A stretch of 64,000 nucleotides of DNA from Companilactobacillus huachuanensis. GTDB taxonomy: Bacteria; Bacillota; Bacilli; Lactobacillales; Lactobacillaceae. The notes under the pieces were generated by a model, which saw only the letters and a program-made list of their open reading frames with translations, was not told the DNA's origin and made no database searches. Location of the stretch: assembly GCF_005404815.1 (NCBI RefSeq), contig NZ_BJDF01000006.1, forward strand, positions 62,001 to 126,000, given 5' to 3'. Shown in pieces: positions 1-9,116 of the stretch; position 1 is the stretch's first letter, and every line of letters starts with the position of its first letter. The position numbers and the translations under genes were made by a program.

Positions 1-781
<781 letters not shown>

Positions 782-814
782 TCATCCCTTCGAAAATAAT
801 ATGTTCCGTGGTTC

Positions 815-844
815 ATTATACAAATAATTAAGGGTAATTAACAA
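815..844 (-). promoter_or_regulatory. ldh promoter
   Basis: Read on the minus strand: -35 TTGTTA (839-844), an 18-nt spacer and a perfect -10 TATAAT (815-820), about 43 nt before the ldh ATG. Assigned by pattern only. Confidence 0.7.
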
Positions 845-892
845 GTTGATTGTGAAAAAAGTGAGAAATTAATGAAATTATGGTTTTGGGCC

Positions 893-1074
893 GCCTCCGG
901 TTGTCAGTGAATTATCCGCTGTGAGGACCGGCTCGAGCCAAAGTGCGGTCTCGACCCTCGATTTTGAGCTTCGCAAAAAACGCGAATCTCAAAATACGTC
1001 CAGTGGTGTAAGACCGGAAAATCGCCGGTCTAACACCACTTTCACTGCAGAATAATTCACTGACAACCGGAGGC
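893..1074 (+). repeat. Structured intergenic repeat, divergent core (copy A)
   Basis: The 182-bp unit is bounded by a 23-bp perfect inverted repeat (893-915 and 1052-1074). Inside, in the same order as in other copies, are three hairpins: CGAGCC/GGTCTCG, TTTTGAG-TTCGC/GCGAA-CTCAAAA, and GTAAGACCGG/CCGGTCTTAC-type arms. The outer stem sequence is unrelated to that of the other copies but still pairs. It lies between the divergent genes ldh and pth. The rest of this gap (1075-1316) is AT-rich and holds only the pth promoter region. Confidence 0.85.
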
Positions 1075-1286
1075 TAGTGTTTTTAAGGGGCGATGGATTA
1101 CTAAGATTATTTGTTTTGAAACTTTGAAGATTTAAACATCAAAAAAATGAAAGAATTGTTGTAATATATCTAATCGCAATTTATTTATTAATGATAATAT
1201 CGGTAATCCATTTGTGATAATAGTGAATAAAATATTCTTAGTCTCTAGAGACAGAAAACTTTCAACTCATCATGAAATTAACATGA

Positions 1287-1292
1287 TATAAT
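1287..1292 (+). promoter_or_regulatory. pth -10 box
   Basis: A perfect TATAAT lies 25 nt before the pth ATG. No good -35 is visible at the standard distance, so the promoter assignment is tentative. Confidence 0.45.
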
Positions 1293-1316
1293 GTAAGTTC
1301 GAAATGAGGTATTAAT

Positions 1317-1874
1317 ATGAAACTAATTGTTGGCCTAGGAAATCCAGGTAAAAAATACGATCGTACAAAGCATAATATGGGCTTTATGACCATCGATAAA
1401 TTGATGGATGAATACGGCCAATCACAAATGAAAAAAGACTTTGAAGCTGAATACTGTAAATTCAAAGTTGATGGCGAGACTGTCTTCTTAGTTAAACCTT
1501 TAACGTTCATGAATGAATCAGGGCGCGCTGTTAATTTTTTGATGGGCTACTATCAAATCCAACCTGATGAAATGATGGTCATTCAAGATGATCTAGATAT
1601 GCCAATTGGTAAAGTTAGATTACGGACAAAGGGTTCTGCTGGTGGTCATAATGGTATTAAGAGTATAATCTCTGCTGTGGGTACGAAAGACTTCAGCCGT
1701 ATCAAAATTGGTATACAACATCCCTCTAAGCAATCTGTTGTTAATTGGGTTTTGACACCATTTTCTAAAGATGAAGAACCTGTCGCTTTAGCCGGTATTG
1801 ATCAGGCAACAGCAATGGTTAAAGATTGGGTCAATGGTACGTCAATTGATCAATTAATGAATAAGTATAATTAA
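1317..1874 (+). CDS. pth: Peptidyl-tRNA hydrolase
   Basis: Releases tRNA from peptidyl-tRNA that drops off the ribosome. The protein has 185 residues, the normal length for the family. It begins with the signature VGLGNPGKKYDRTKHNMGF, including Asn9 and the catalytic His19, followed by KPLTFMNESG and DDLDMP, then GSAGGHNGIKSI for tRNA acceptor binding. ATG start after GAGGT. It is the first gene of the pth-mfd-yabM-rqcP run, 19 nt ahead of mfd, the order usual in Firmicutes. Confidence 0.97.
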   Translation: MKLIVGLGNPGKKYDRTKHNMGFMTIDKLMDEYGQSQMKKDFEAEYCKFKVDGETVFLVKPLTFMNESGRAVNFLMGYYQIQPDEMMVIQDDLDMPIGKVRLRTKGSAGGHNGIKSIISAVGTKDFSRIKIGIQHPSKQSVVNWVLTPFSKDEEPVALAGIDQATAMVKDWVNGTSIDQLMNKYN

Positions 1875-1893
1875 ATACGCAAGGGGGCAAAAA

Positions 1894-4800
1894 TTGGATT
1901 TAATAAATTTCATTACGAATAAGCTCGACCTTGGGGAATTTATTAATCAAGTTAAGCCAGACACGAAGAATTTATTGACTGGTTTGACTGGATCAACGAT
2001 TTCCCTTTTTGCACTGGAAACTTTGAAACAAAAGGGCAAAAAAATTCTAATTGTGGAAAATACTAATTTTCACGCTAACAAGATTTACGATGATCTTAAT
2101 TTGTTAAACAGCGATGCAGTTCATATTTTTCCAGTTGAAGAATCTATTTCAACGGAATTAGCAACAAGTTCACCGGATGAATTGAGTCAGCGACTTGATT
2201 CTTTGAGCTTTTTAGCTAGTGATGAGGCTGGGATCTTGGTGACCTCAATTGCCGGGATGGAATATGAATTGTCAGCTAAGGAATTATTTAAAGCTGCTCA
2301 ATTAGATATTAAAGTGAATGAAGAGTATGACCTAGAGAATCTTAATCAAACATTCGTACAGATGGGTTATGTTAAGGATAAGTTAGTTGCTAAACCTGGG
2401 GATTTTGCGATCCGTGGGGATATTGTCGACATCTATCCATTAAATGTTGATAACCCTGTACGAATTGATTTCTTTGGTAATCAAGTAGAAAAAATTAAAT
2501 TTTTTGACACTGAAACGCAACGTAGTATGGAAGAACTTACTGAAATTAAAGTTTTACCTGCTAAGGATAGAATTGTGACTGACGAGCAAGTGGCAACTGG
2601 TTTGAAAAAACTTCAAAAGAGTTATCAACGCCAACTCGATTCAACTAAAGATAAAGATATTAAAGAAAATCTTGAAGTCAATTTCGGACAGACGATTGAA
2701 GAATTATCTGAAGGAATGCGTCCAGAAAATATCGGTCGGATTGCGGACTATATTTTGGAACACCCAAGTAGCTTGTTAGATTATTTGGGTAGAGACGATA
2801 TTATTTTATTTGATGAATATAATCGTTTGATCGAACAGTCAAATGACAGTGCTGCCGAAAATCAATCATGGCTGGCCAGTCAATTGGAATTTGGTAAAGC
2901 TTTGCCTGAGCAAAAAATTCGTCAGAGTGTAACTGATTTGATCAAGGAAGATGAGCATGCCCAAATTTATATTTCGGCGTTCCAACAAGGAATGGGACAT
3001 ATTCGTCTCAATCAGCTACACAATGTGTCAATCCGTTCAATGCAACAATTCTTTAGCCAAATGCCGCTTTTAAAATCAGAAGTTGAGCGTTGGCAAAAAC
3101 AGGATTATACCGTTATTTTGGTGATCAATAACGAGAAACGAATCGGTGCTATCAACAATACATTGGTTGATTTTGGCATCAAGGCTACTTTAACTGGTAA
3201 AGATAAGGTGATTGAAGATCAAACACAGATTCTCAATGCAAGTCTTAGTGCCGGCTTTGAAATGCCTGATGAGAAGCTTGCTATTATTACCGAAAAAGAA
3301 CTCTTTAACAAACAGCCTAAGAAACGTCGTCATCAAACCTTGGCGAATGCGGAACGTTTGAAGAGTTATAACGAATTAAAACCTGGAGATTACGTTGTCC
3401 ATGTCAATCATGGTATCGGTAAATTTATCGGTATGCAGACAATGGAAGTTGATGGCAAACATCAAGATTATATTACGATTGAGTATCGTGATGATGGACG
3501 CCTATTCATTCCGGTTACGCAATTGGATATGGTTCAGAAGTATGTTTCTGCTGAAGGTAGATCACCTAAGATCAATAAACTTGGTGGAAACGAATGGCAA
3601 AAGACCAAACGAAAAGTGCAGTCAAACATTGAAGATATTGCGGATGATTTGATTGATCTCTATGCCAAACGTGAGGCTGAAAAGGGCTTCCCATTTCCTA
3701 AAGATGATCAAATGCAACATGATTTCGATAACGCCTTCCCTTATCCTGAAACACCAGATCAATTGCGGTCAGTCGATGAAATTAAACGTGATATGGAAAA
3801 GCCACATCCGATGGATCGTTTGTTAGTCGGGGATGTTGGTTTTGGTAAGACTGAGGTTGCCTTAAGAGCAGCCTTTAAAGCCGTTGAAGCAGGTAAGCAA
3901 GTCGTGTTCTTAGCGCCAACAACGCTACTGGTTCAGCAACATTATGAAACTATGAAAGACCGCTTTGAAGATTTCCCCGTCAATATTGGAGTATTGTCAC
4001 GTTTTCAAACTCGTAAACAAAGTAAGGAAACAATCGAAAAACTCGAAGATGGTTCGATTGATATTGTAGTTGGAACTCATCGATTACTATCAAAAGATGT
4101 TAAATTCAATGATATTGGATTATTGATCATTGATGAGGAACAACGATTTGGCGTTAAGCACAAGGAAAAAATTAAGCAACTAAAGGCTAATGTTGATGTC
4201 TTAACCTTAACAGCGACACCAATTCCACGTACTTTGAACATGTCAATGCTCGGCGTTCGTGATTTGTCATTGATCGAAACAGCTCCAAGTAATCGTTATC
4301 CTGTACAAACTTATGTTATGGAACAGAATTACGAAGTTATCGCAGGTGCTATCAAACGAGAAATGGCTCGTGGTGGACAAGTCTTTTATCTGCATAATCG
4401 AGTTGAGGACATGGATCAAGTGGCAGGTCAATTGCAGGCTTTGATTCCTGAGGCACGTATTGCTACAGCTCACGGACGAATGACGGAAACTCAGATGGAA
4501 GGCGTAATTGCCGATTATTTAAATGGTGAATATGATGTCTTGGTCACGACAACAATTATTGAGACGGGTGTTGATATGCCTAACACCAATACATTGATTG
4601 TGGAAAACTCCGATCGATATGGACTCTCACAGCTTTATCAAATTAGAGGACGAGTGGGTCGTTCTAATCGTGTTGCCTATGCTTATTTGATGTATAAACC
4701 CAACAAGGTTTTAACAGAAGTTGGCGAACAGCGATTGGAAGCTATCAAGAACTTTACTGAATTAGGATCAGGATTCAAAATTGCTATGCGTGATTTGTCG

Positions 4801-5418
4801 ATTCGTGGTGCTGGGAACCTATTGGGTAAGCAACAACACGGTTTCATTGATTCTGTTGGTTTTGACCTCTATACACAAATGTTAAATGACGCTGTTGCCA
4901 AAAAACGTGGCCATACGAAAGCTGAAAAAACTAATGCTGAAGTTAATCTGGCACTTGAGGCTTATTTACCGGCTGATTACATTACCGATCAACGCCAAAA
5001 AGTTGAATTGTATAAGCGAATCAGACAGATCGACTCTTTGGAAAATTACCAAGAAGTGAGATCGGAATTATTGGATCGTTTTGGCGAATATCCTCAGGAA
5101 GTTGAAAACCTATTAGATATCAGTTTGTTGAAGAATTCTTTCGACGAGTCATTAGTTAAGAGTGTCATCATGCGAAATGGTATGATTGCGATTAAGTTTT
5201 CAAAGAAGGCTAGTGATTATTTAACTGGTGATTTAGTGTTTAAATTCTTAGCTAATACGACAATGAAAGCTAAGGTTAACGACAAGAATGGTGAATTTAC
5301 GATCACCTTAGATTCAGGTAGTGTTAAAAAAGACGATTGGTTCGGTCAATTACAGACATTTGCCGAGAAGATGGCAGCTGAGTTCGATAATTTAAAGAAA
5401 GAAAAAATTAAAAACTAA
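1894..5418 (+). CDS. mfd: Transcription-repair coupling factor Mfd
   Basis: DNA translocase that removes stalled RNA polymerase at lesions and recruits UvrA. The 1174 residues follow the family layout: N-terminal UvrB-like region, a CarD-like RNA polymerase interaction domain around residues 490-560 (GDYVVHVNHGIGKF), and an SF2 translocase with Walker A GDVGFGKT near 645-653 and DEEQ at 747-750, then TRCF C-terminal domain. The TTG start (MDLINFITNKL) follows AAGGGGG. It is intact and ends one base before the next gene, so the two are probably cotranscribed. Confidence 0.97.
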   Translation: MDLINFITNKLDLGEFINQVKPDTKNLLTGLTGSTISLFALETLKQKGKKILIVENTNFHANKIYDDLNLLNSDAVHIFPVEESISTELATSSPDELSQRLDSLSFLASDEAGILVTSIAGMEYELSAKELFKAAQLDIKVNEEYDLENLNQTFVQMGYVKDKLVAKPGDFAIRGDIVDIYPLNVDNPVRIDFFGNQVEKIKFFDTETQRSMEELTEIKVLPAKDRIVTDEQVATGLKKLQKSYQRQLDSTKDKDIKENLEVNFGQTIEELSEGMRPENIGRIADYILEHPSSLLDYLGRDDIILFDEYNRLIEQSNDSAAENQSWLASQLEFGKALPEQKIRQSVTDLIKEDEHAQIYISAFQQGMGHIRLNQLHNVSIRSMQQFFSQMPLLKSEVERWQKQDYTVILVINNEKRIGAINNTLVDFGIKATLTGKDKVIEDQTQILNASLSAGFEMPDEKLAIITEKELFNKQPKKRRHQTLANAERLKSYNELKPGDYVVHVNHGIGKFIGMQTMEVDGKHQDYITIEYRDDGRLFIPVTQLDMVQKYVSAEGRSPKINKLGGNEWQKTKRKVQSNIEDIADDLIDLYAKREAEKGFPFPKDDQMQHDFDNAFPYPETPDQLRSVDEIKRDMEKPHPMDRLLVGDVGFGKTEVALRAAFKAVEAGKQVVFLAPTTLLVQQHYETMKDRFEDFPVNIGVLSRFQTRKQSKETIEKLEDGSIDIVVGTHRLLSKDVKFNDIGLLIIDEEQRFGVKHKEKIKQLKANVDVLTLTATPIPRTLNMSMLGVRDLSLIETAPSNRYPVQTYVMEQNYEVIAGAIKREMARGGQVFYLHNRVEDMDQVAGQLQALIPEARIATAHGRMTETQMEGVIADYLNGEYDVLVTTTIIETGVDMPNTNTLIVENSDRYGLSQLYQIRGRVGRSNRVAYAYLMYKPNKVLTEVGEQRLEAIKNFTELGSGFKIAMRDLSIRGAGNLLGKQQHGFIDSVGFDLYTQMLNDAVAKKRGHTKAEKTNAEVNLALEAYLPADYITDQRQKVELYKRIRQIDSLENYQEVRSELLDRFGEYPQEVENLLDISLLKNSFDESLVKSVIMRNGMIAIKFSKKASDYLTGDLVFKFLANTTMKAKVNDKNGEFTITLDSGSVKKDDWFGQLQTFAEKMAAEFDNLKKEKIKN

Positions 5419-5419
5419 T

Positions 5420-6985
5420 ATGCAAAAAGAAGTGTCTAGGGCTATTAAGGGGACCTGGATTCTGACTATCGCCTCACTGTTCTCGGAACTTTTGAGTGCT
5501 ATTTATCGGATTCCATTACAGAATATTGTTGGGGATCGTGGCTATTTTATTTATCAACAGGTGTACCCCATTTACGGTATTTTTTCCGTTTTGGCTTTGT
5601 CTGGTTTGCCAGTAGTTATTTCTAAGACATTTGCTCAACAGGAGACGATTGCTGCAAAACATAATTTGTTGAAGAAAACATTCGGAATTTTGATGGCTGG
5701 TAGTGTGGTCATTACAGGACTTCTGTGGGTGTCGGCTAGGTATCTGGCTAGTTTGATGGGAGATCCTAACTTGTATCCAGAAGTACGAGTGGTGGCATTG
5801 ACTTTTCTATTGGTTCCCTTTGAAGCGAGTCTGAGAGGATATTTTCAGAGTGATTTAATTATGGAACCGAGTGCTATTTCACAAGTATCAGAGCAATTCT
5901 TCCGTATTGTTATCATTATTGGAAGTGCCTTGTTATTTGGACATGGAATTTTGGATGTTTATCAGATGGGAACATTAGCCAATTCAGGAGCGTTTATCGG
6001 TGGTTTATTGGCAGTGGCAATCTTAGTCATTAAGTTTTTAAAAACTAAAGCGACGGAAGTTGAGACGCCAAAAGCCGATAATTCTATTAAATTGGAACAT
6101 GGTTTAGCGTTAGAAATTGTTTTGATCGTAGTTTTTACAGGTATCACAATTTTTTATCAGTTTATCGATTCCTTTTCTACCGTGAGATTATTGTTACACA
6201 CAGGGATGGCTTTAGATTTAGCTGAGGTTCAAAAAGGTGTCTTTGATCGTGGACAACCGTTGTTACAACTGGGAATTGTTATTTCCTTATCATTTGTCTC
6301 AACTATCATGCCGCAATTGAAGGAGACCAATCGAGTTAAACAAAATAAGAGTATGATTCAAAAGATGGTTCGTGTCTGTTTGTGGTTATCAGTAGCGGAA
6401 ACGGCGGGTTTGATAGCGTTAATGCCTGAAATAAATACAATGCTTTTTACCGATACAAACGGTTCCAGGACCCTGAGCATTTATATGCTATCGATATTAA
6501 TTGTTTCATTTATTAATTTATTAATAGCTGTTACAAGTGGTGATGATGAAAAAAACTTTCATAAGTTGATTTTATTCGGGATGTCATTAGTTACGAAGGT
6601 CGCCTTGAATGTTATTTTAGTGCCGAAGTTTGGAATTGCTGGTGGAGCTCTGGCGACAGTTTTGAGTGAATGTGTAATCTTGTTTGGGATTTTGACGATT
6701 TATAAGTTTGATCGAAAATTCTTGTCACTGGATAAGAAATTTATTCATAATATGATTATGCTTGGTTTGATTATGGCAATTTTTGTCAGGATTGTTGTCA
6801 AAATTTTGGCTGGATATCTAGTTATGACGCGAGCCAACTGTGTTTTGATCAATATTATTGCAATACCTTTGGGAGCGTTCGTCTACTTGAAGCTTTCAAA
6901 GCGCTGGCATCTGTTGACCAAAGAAGAGTGGGAAATTTTACCAATGGGTAAATATATTACTAAGTTTATGAAAATAGAGGATTAA
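5420..6985 (+). CDS. MOP-superfamily lipid/polysaccharide flippase-like protein (YabM/SpoVB family)
   Basis: Polytopic membrane protein of 521 residues with about 14 hydrophobic segments, typical of the MOP flippase superfamily. Homologues at this locus in Firmicutes (YabM) resemble SpoVB and MurJ and are thought to flip lipid-linked wall precursors. Visible features are the N-terminal AIKGTWILTIASLFSELLSA segment and IYRIPLQNIVGD. The ATG lies one base after the mfd stop, with only a weak Shine-Dalgarno, suggesting translational coupling. The substrate cannot be told from sequence. Confidence 0.88.
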   Translation: MQKEVSRAIKGTWILTIASLFSELLSAIYRIPLQNIVGDRGYFIYQQVYPIYGIFSVLALSGLPVVISKTFAQQETIAAKHNLLKKTFGILMAGSVVITGLLWVSARYLASLMGDPNLYPEVRVVALTFLLVPFEASLRGYFQSDLIMEPSAISQVSEQFFRIVIIIGSALLFGHGILDVYQMGTLANSGAFIGGLLAVAILVIKFLKTKATEVETPKADNSIKLEHGLALEIVLIVVFTGITIFYQFIDSFSTVRLLLHTGMALDLAEVQKGVFDRGQPLLQLGIVISLSFVSTIMPQLKETNRVKQNKSMIQKMVRVCLWLSVAETAGLIALMPEINTMLFTDTNGSRTLSIYMLSILIVSFINLLIAVTSGDDEKNFHKLILFGMSLVTKVALNVILVPKFGIAGGALATVLSECVILFGILTIYKFDRKFLSLDKKFIHNMIMLGLIMAIFVRIVVKILAGYLVMTRANCVLINIIAIPLGAFVYLKLSKRWHLLTKEEWEILPMGKYITKFMKIED

Positions 6986-6987
6986 TT

Positions 6988-7227
6988 ATGAGATTAGATA
7001 AGTATCTAAAAGTAAGCCGTATTATCAAGCGCAGAACTGTTGCTAAAGAGTTTGCAGACAATGGTCGTGCCTCAATCAATGACCATGTTGCCAAATCGTC
7101 TAGTGAAGTTTCAGTGGGTGATGTATTAGAATTACACTTTGGAGAGAGAACCATGAAAGTTAGAGTTCTCAATATCAAAGAAACAACTAAGAAAACTGAT
7201 TCTACGGATATGTATGAAGAGGTTTAA
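6988..7227 (+). CDS. rqcP: S4-domain RNA-binding protein RqcP (YabO/HslR-like)
   Basis: The 79-residue protein consists almost entirely of an S4 domain (MRLDKYLKVSRIIKRRTVAK, then GRASINDHVAKSS). Its Bacillus homologue YabO/RqcP works with RqcH in ribosome quality control, adding alanine tails to stalled nascent chains on the 50S subunit. ATG start after GAGGATTAATT, two bases after the upstream gene. In Bacillus divIC follows closely; here about 1 kb of repeat elements lies between. The specific RqcP assignment rests on locus and size. Confidence 0.88.
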   Translation: MRLDKYLKVSRIIKRRTVAKEFADNGRASINDHVAKSSSEVSVGDVLELHFGERTMKVRVLNIKETTKKTDSTDMYEEV

Positions 7228-7242
7228 CTAGCGTATTGGGTA

Positions 7243-8050
7243 AGTATGCCGTATGCCGTTTCCAGAGCTGAGAGTATTCAATTGCTGCGCGGAACGGCCC
7301 GAGCCTGGGAAGCGGTCTCAGACCTCGGTTGAAGCCTTACCACAAACCGGTAAGTCTCCAACACGCCCGGTGGTGTAATTGCTGAAGCAATAACGCCACT
7401 TTCGCTGCAAATGAATACTCTCAGCTCTTCCAACTAATTTATTTTTTATGGCAGGGACAATGGAGTGAAGATTTCTGAATATTTAAATAAATTAGTTCGG
7501 GGTCCGTAACAACAATAGTTATATTGATTTTTCGTTGTTAAATCTTCGGTTGTGTAGAATTGGTTTTAAATAACAATTGATTATTAACTAGCAAAATACG
7601 TTTAACTAAGGATATTGTATTTGGAGTTGATTCGAGTATGGAAAAATGTTTCGAACTCTTCAGCTTTTTCAACTAATTTGTTTTTTTATGTTGGTTGAAT
7701 TAACCTGACTTAGGTGAATTATGCAAGCGTGTAAATGTCCGCATTAATTATATTTGGTAAATTAAATTTTAGAATTTGTCTTTAAAAAGGTCGGATATAA
7801 AAGCAATTGAATATTTTTACATTCAAATAATAACGATTAATTAGTCGGAAGAGCTGGGAAATATTTGTGTGCCGTGGAAGTGTTGTAATGGCTTTAGCCA
7901 TTACAACACCGGGCGTGTTTGGAGACTTGACGAACTATGTCAAGGCTTCAAACCGAGGTTCGAGACCGTCTCTCAGGCTCGGACCGGTCCGCACAGCTAG
8001 TGAATATTTCCCAGCTCTGTAGACGGGATACTTACTTAGCACCACACGTT
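7243..8050 (+). repeat. Long inverted-repeat element, cores B (+) and C (-) around a spacer
   Basis: This fills most of the 993-bp gap between rqcP and divIC. The left core (7255-7435) and right core (7843-8033) are the same repeat in opposite orientation. Each has an outer stem: a 17-bp perfect pairing of AGAGCTGAGAGTATTCA with TGAATACTCTCAGCTCT in B, and AGAGCTGGGAAATATT paired in C. Both outer ends carry the GCCGT(T/C)T-type boundary and both inner ends the GGAAGAGC-type boundary. The right end continues into CTTAGCACCACACGTT. No coding region is visible inside. Confidence 0.85.
7436..7842. repeat. AT-rich spacer of the B-C element, with a partial inner-end copy
   Basis: No credible gene. 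The first 130 bp after core B match the sequence after core G (28849 onward): ATGGCAGG, a run resembling GGAAGACTTCTG, and TTAAATAAATT. A further partial inner end occurs at about 7650-7690 (ACTCTTCAGC, then CAACTAATTTG and a T-run). The last 70 bp before core C match those before core J (54670-54740), including GAATATTTTTACATTCAA. The repeat family therefore extends beyond its GC-rich cores. Confidence 0.7.
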
Positions 8051-8161
8051 AATTAATAGAAACATATTGATTTATTTTACCCGCTCAATCGGCAGCAGCA
8101 TTTTTTAATAAAAAAATTCAACCTAAAAATTAGAAATGCATTAAAATTAGCAATTTAATCA

Positions 8162-8190
8162 TTCAAATAATGGCTTAAACTTGTTATACT
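8162..8190 (+). promoter_or_regulatory. divIC promoter
   Basis: -35-like TTCAAA (8162-8167), a 17-nt spacer and -10 TATACT (8185-8190), 30 nt before the divIC ATG. The -10 is good and the -35 weak. Confidence 0.5.
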
Positions 8191-8220
8191 CAAAGTAATC
8201 ATTTCTAGGGGAGTAGTGGC

Positions 8221-8613
8221 ATGGAAATACGTAAACTAAATTCTAACGTTTCTGTATTACAACCAAAAAAAGCACCAACTCCTAATCCTGGTCATCATGA
8301 CTATGCTAAAAAAGTGCATCGCAGACGGATGGCTATGATTGGAATTGTTTTTGCAGTGATTTTGGTTGTATTTGGCGTTCAAATTTTCAATTCTCATCGA
8401 ACTTATGCCAATACGATGGAACAGATAGAAATTAGCAAACAGAAGTTGAGCAAGCAAAAATCGACACAGCGTGATTTGAAGCTTGAAGTGAGTCAGCTTC
8501 ATGACACGAATTATATCGAAAAGTATATTCGTGAAAAGTACATGTATAGCAAACCGGGTGAACAAATCTACAATTTGCCTGATGATGTGAAGACCACTAC
8601 TATTCAAAAATAG
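8221..8613 (+). CDS. divIC: Septum formation initiator DivIC (FtsB-like)
   Basis: Bitopic division protein of 130 residues. A basic cytoplasmic N-terminus (KVHRRR) precedes a single membrane segment at about residues 38-57, then an extracytoplasmic coiled coil rich in K, Q and E (about 62-100), and a short C-terminal region with YIREKYMYSKPGEQIYNLP, typical of DivIC/FtsB. It acts with FtsL and DivIB at the septum. The ATG follows GGGGAG. Placement between rqcP and the S1-domain gene is as in other Firmicutes. Confidence 0.93.
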   Translation: MEIRKLNSNVSVLQPKKAPTPNPGHHDYAKKVHRRRMAMIGIVFAVILVVFGVQIFNSHRTYANTMEQIEISKQKLSKQKSTQRDLKLEVSQLHDTNYIEKYIREKYMYSKPGEQIYNLPDDVKTTTIQK

Positions 8614-8636
8614 GGAAAGGAATTATTTTTAATTAG

Positions 8637-9053
8637 ATGACAGTTGAAGTAGGAGCTAAAACAGAAGGTAAAGTAACGGGAATTACAAATTTTGGGGCTT
8701 TCGTAGACCTTGGAGAAGGACAAAGCGGAATGGTGCACATCAGTGAAGTTGCTGATGGTTATGTCAAAGATATTCATGATGTGCTAAACATTGGCGATAC
8801 TGTTAAGGTTTTAGTTCTTAGTGAGAAGGATCATAAAATTGCACTTTCAATTAAACAAGCTTCAGATAAGCCTAAGCCAAAATTTCATGCACATCGTTCA
8901 CATGAACGTAATGATAGAAAACCACAACAACGTAAACCAGAAAGCTTCGACGATATGATGTCTGGATTCATGAAAGAAAGTGAAGAAAGACTCAGTGTTA
9001 TCAAGAAGAATACAGAAGGTAAACGTGGTGGTCGTGGCGGACGCCGTAGTTAA
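8637..9053 (+). CDS. S1-domain RNA-binding protein (YabR-like)
   Basis: The 138-residue protein starts with one S1 domain (residues 1-75: GKVTGITNFGAFVDLGEGQSGMVHISEV) and ends in a basic, Arg/Gly-rich tail (KRGGRGGRR) suited to RNA binding. Homologues are called YabR or general stress protein 13-like; the exact role is not settled. The ATG start follows GGAAAGGAATT at a long spacing, and the gene sits 23 nt after divIC. A terminator follows directly. Confidence 0.9.
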   Translation: MTVEVGAKTEGKVTGITNFGAFVDLGEGQSGMVHISEVADGYVKDIHDVLNIGDTVKVLVLSEKDHKIALSIKQASDKPKPKFHAHRSHERNDRKPQQRKPESFDDMMSGFMKESEERLSVIKKNTEGKRGGRGGRRS

Positions 9054-9066
9054 TAAATGTAAATCA

Positions 9067-9096
9067 GGGGTTGGGACGATGTCTCAGCCTTTTTTA
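9067..9096 (+). terminator. Terminator after the S1-domain gene
   Basis: GGTTGGGAC, loop GAT, GTCTCAGCC followed by TTTTTT. The stem contains G-U pairs. It would partly insulate divIC-yabR from tilS. Confidence 0.75.
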
Positions 9097-9116
9097 GTTT
9101 TATGGAGGGGCAAACG

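Noticed and set aside
893-1074. CRISPR array
   Set aside because: The repeats in this window are long, palindromic, dispersed units with no regular short direct repeats and spacers, and there are no cas genes.
893-1074. Plain intrinsic terminator for ldh or pth
   Set aside because: The stem is far longer than a terminator, contains three inner hairpins and has no U-tract on either side.
7223-7232. TTAACTAGC at the rqcP stop codon, resembling the repeat terminus
   Set aside because: It is in the wrong orientation relative to core B and is not followed by the ACCACACG part, so it is probably chance.
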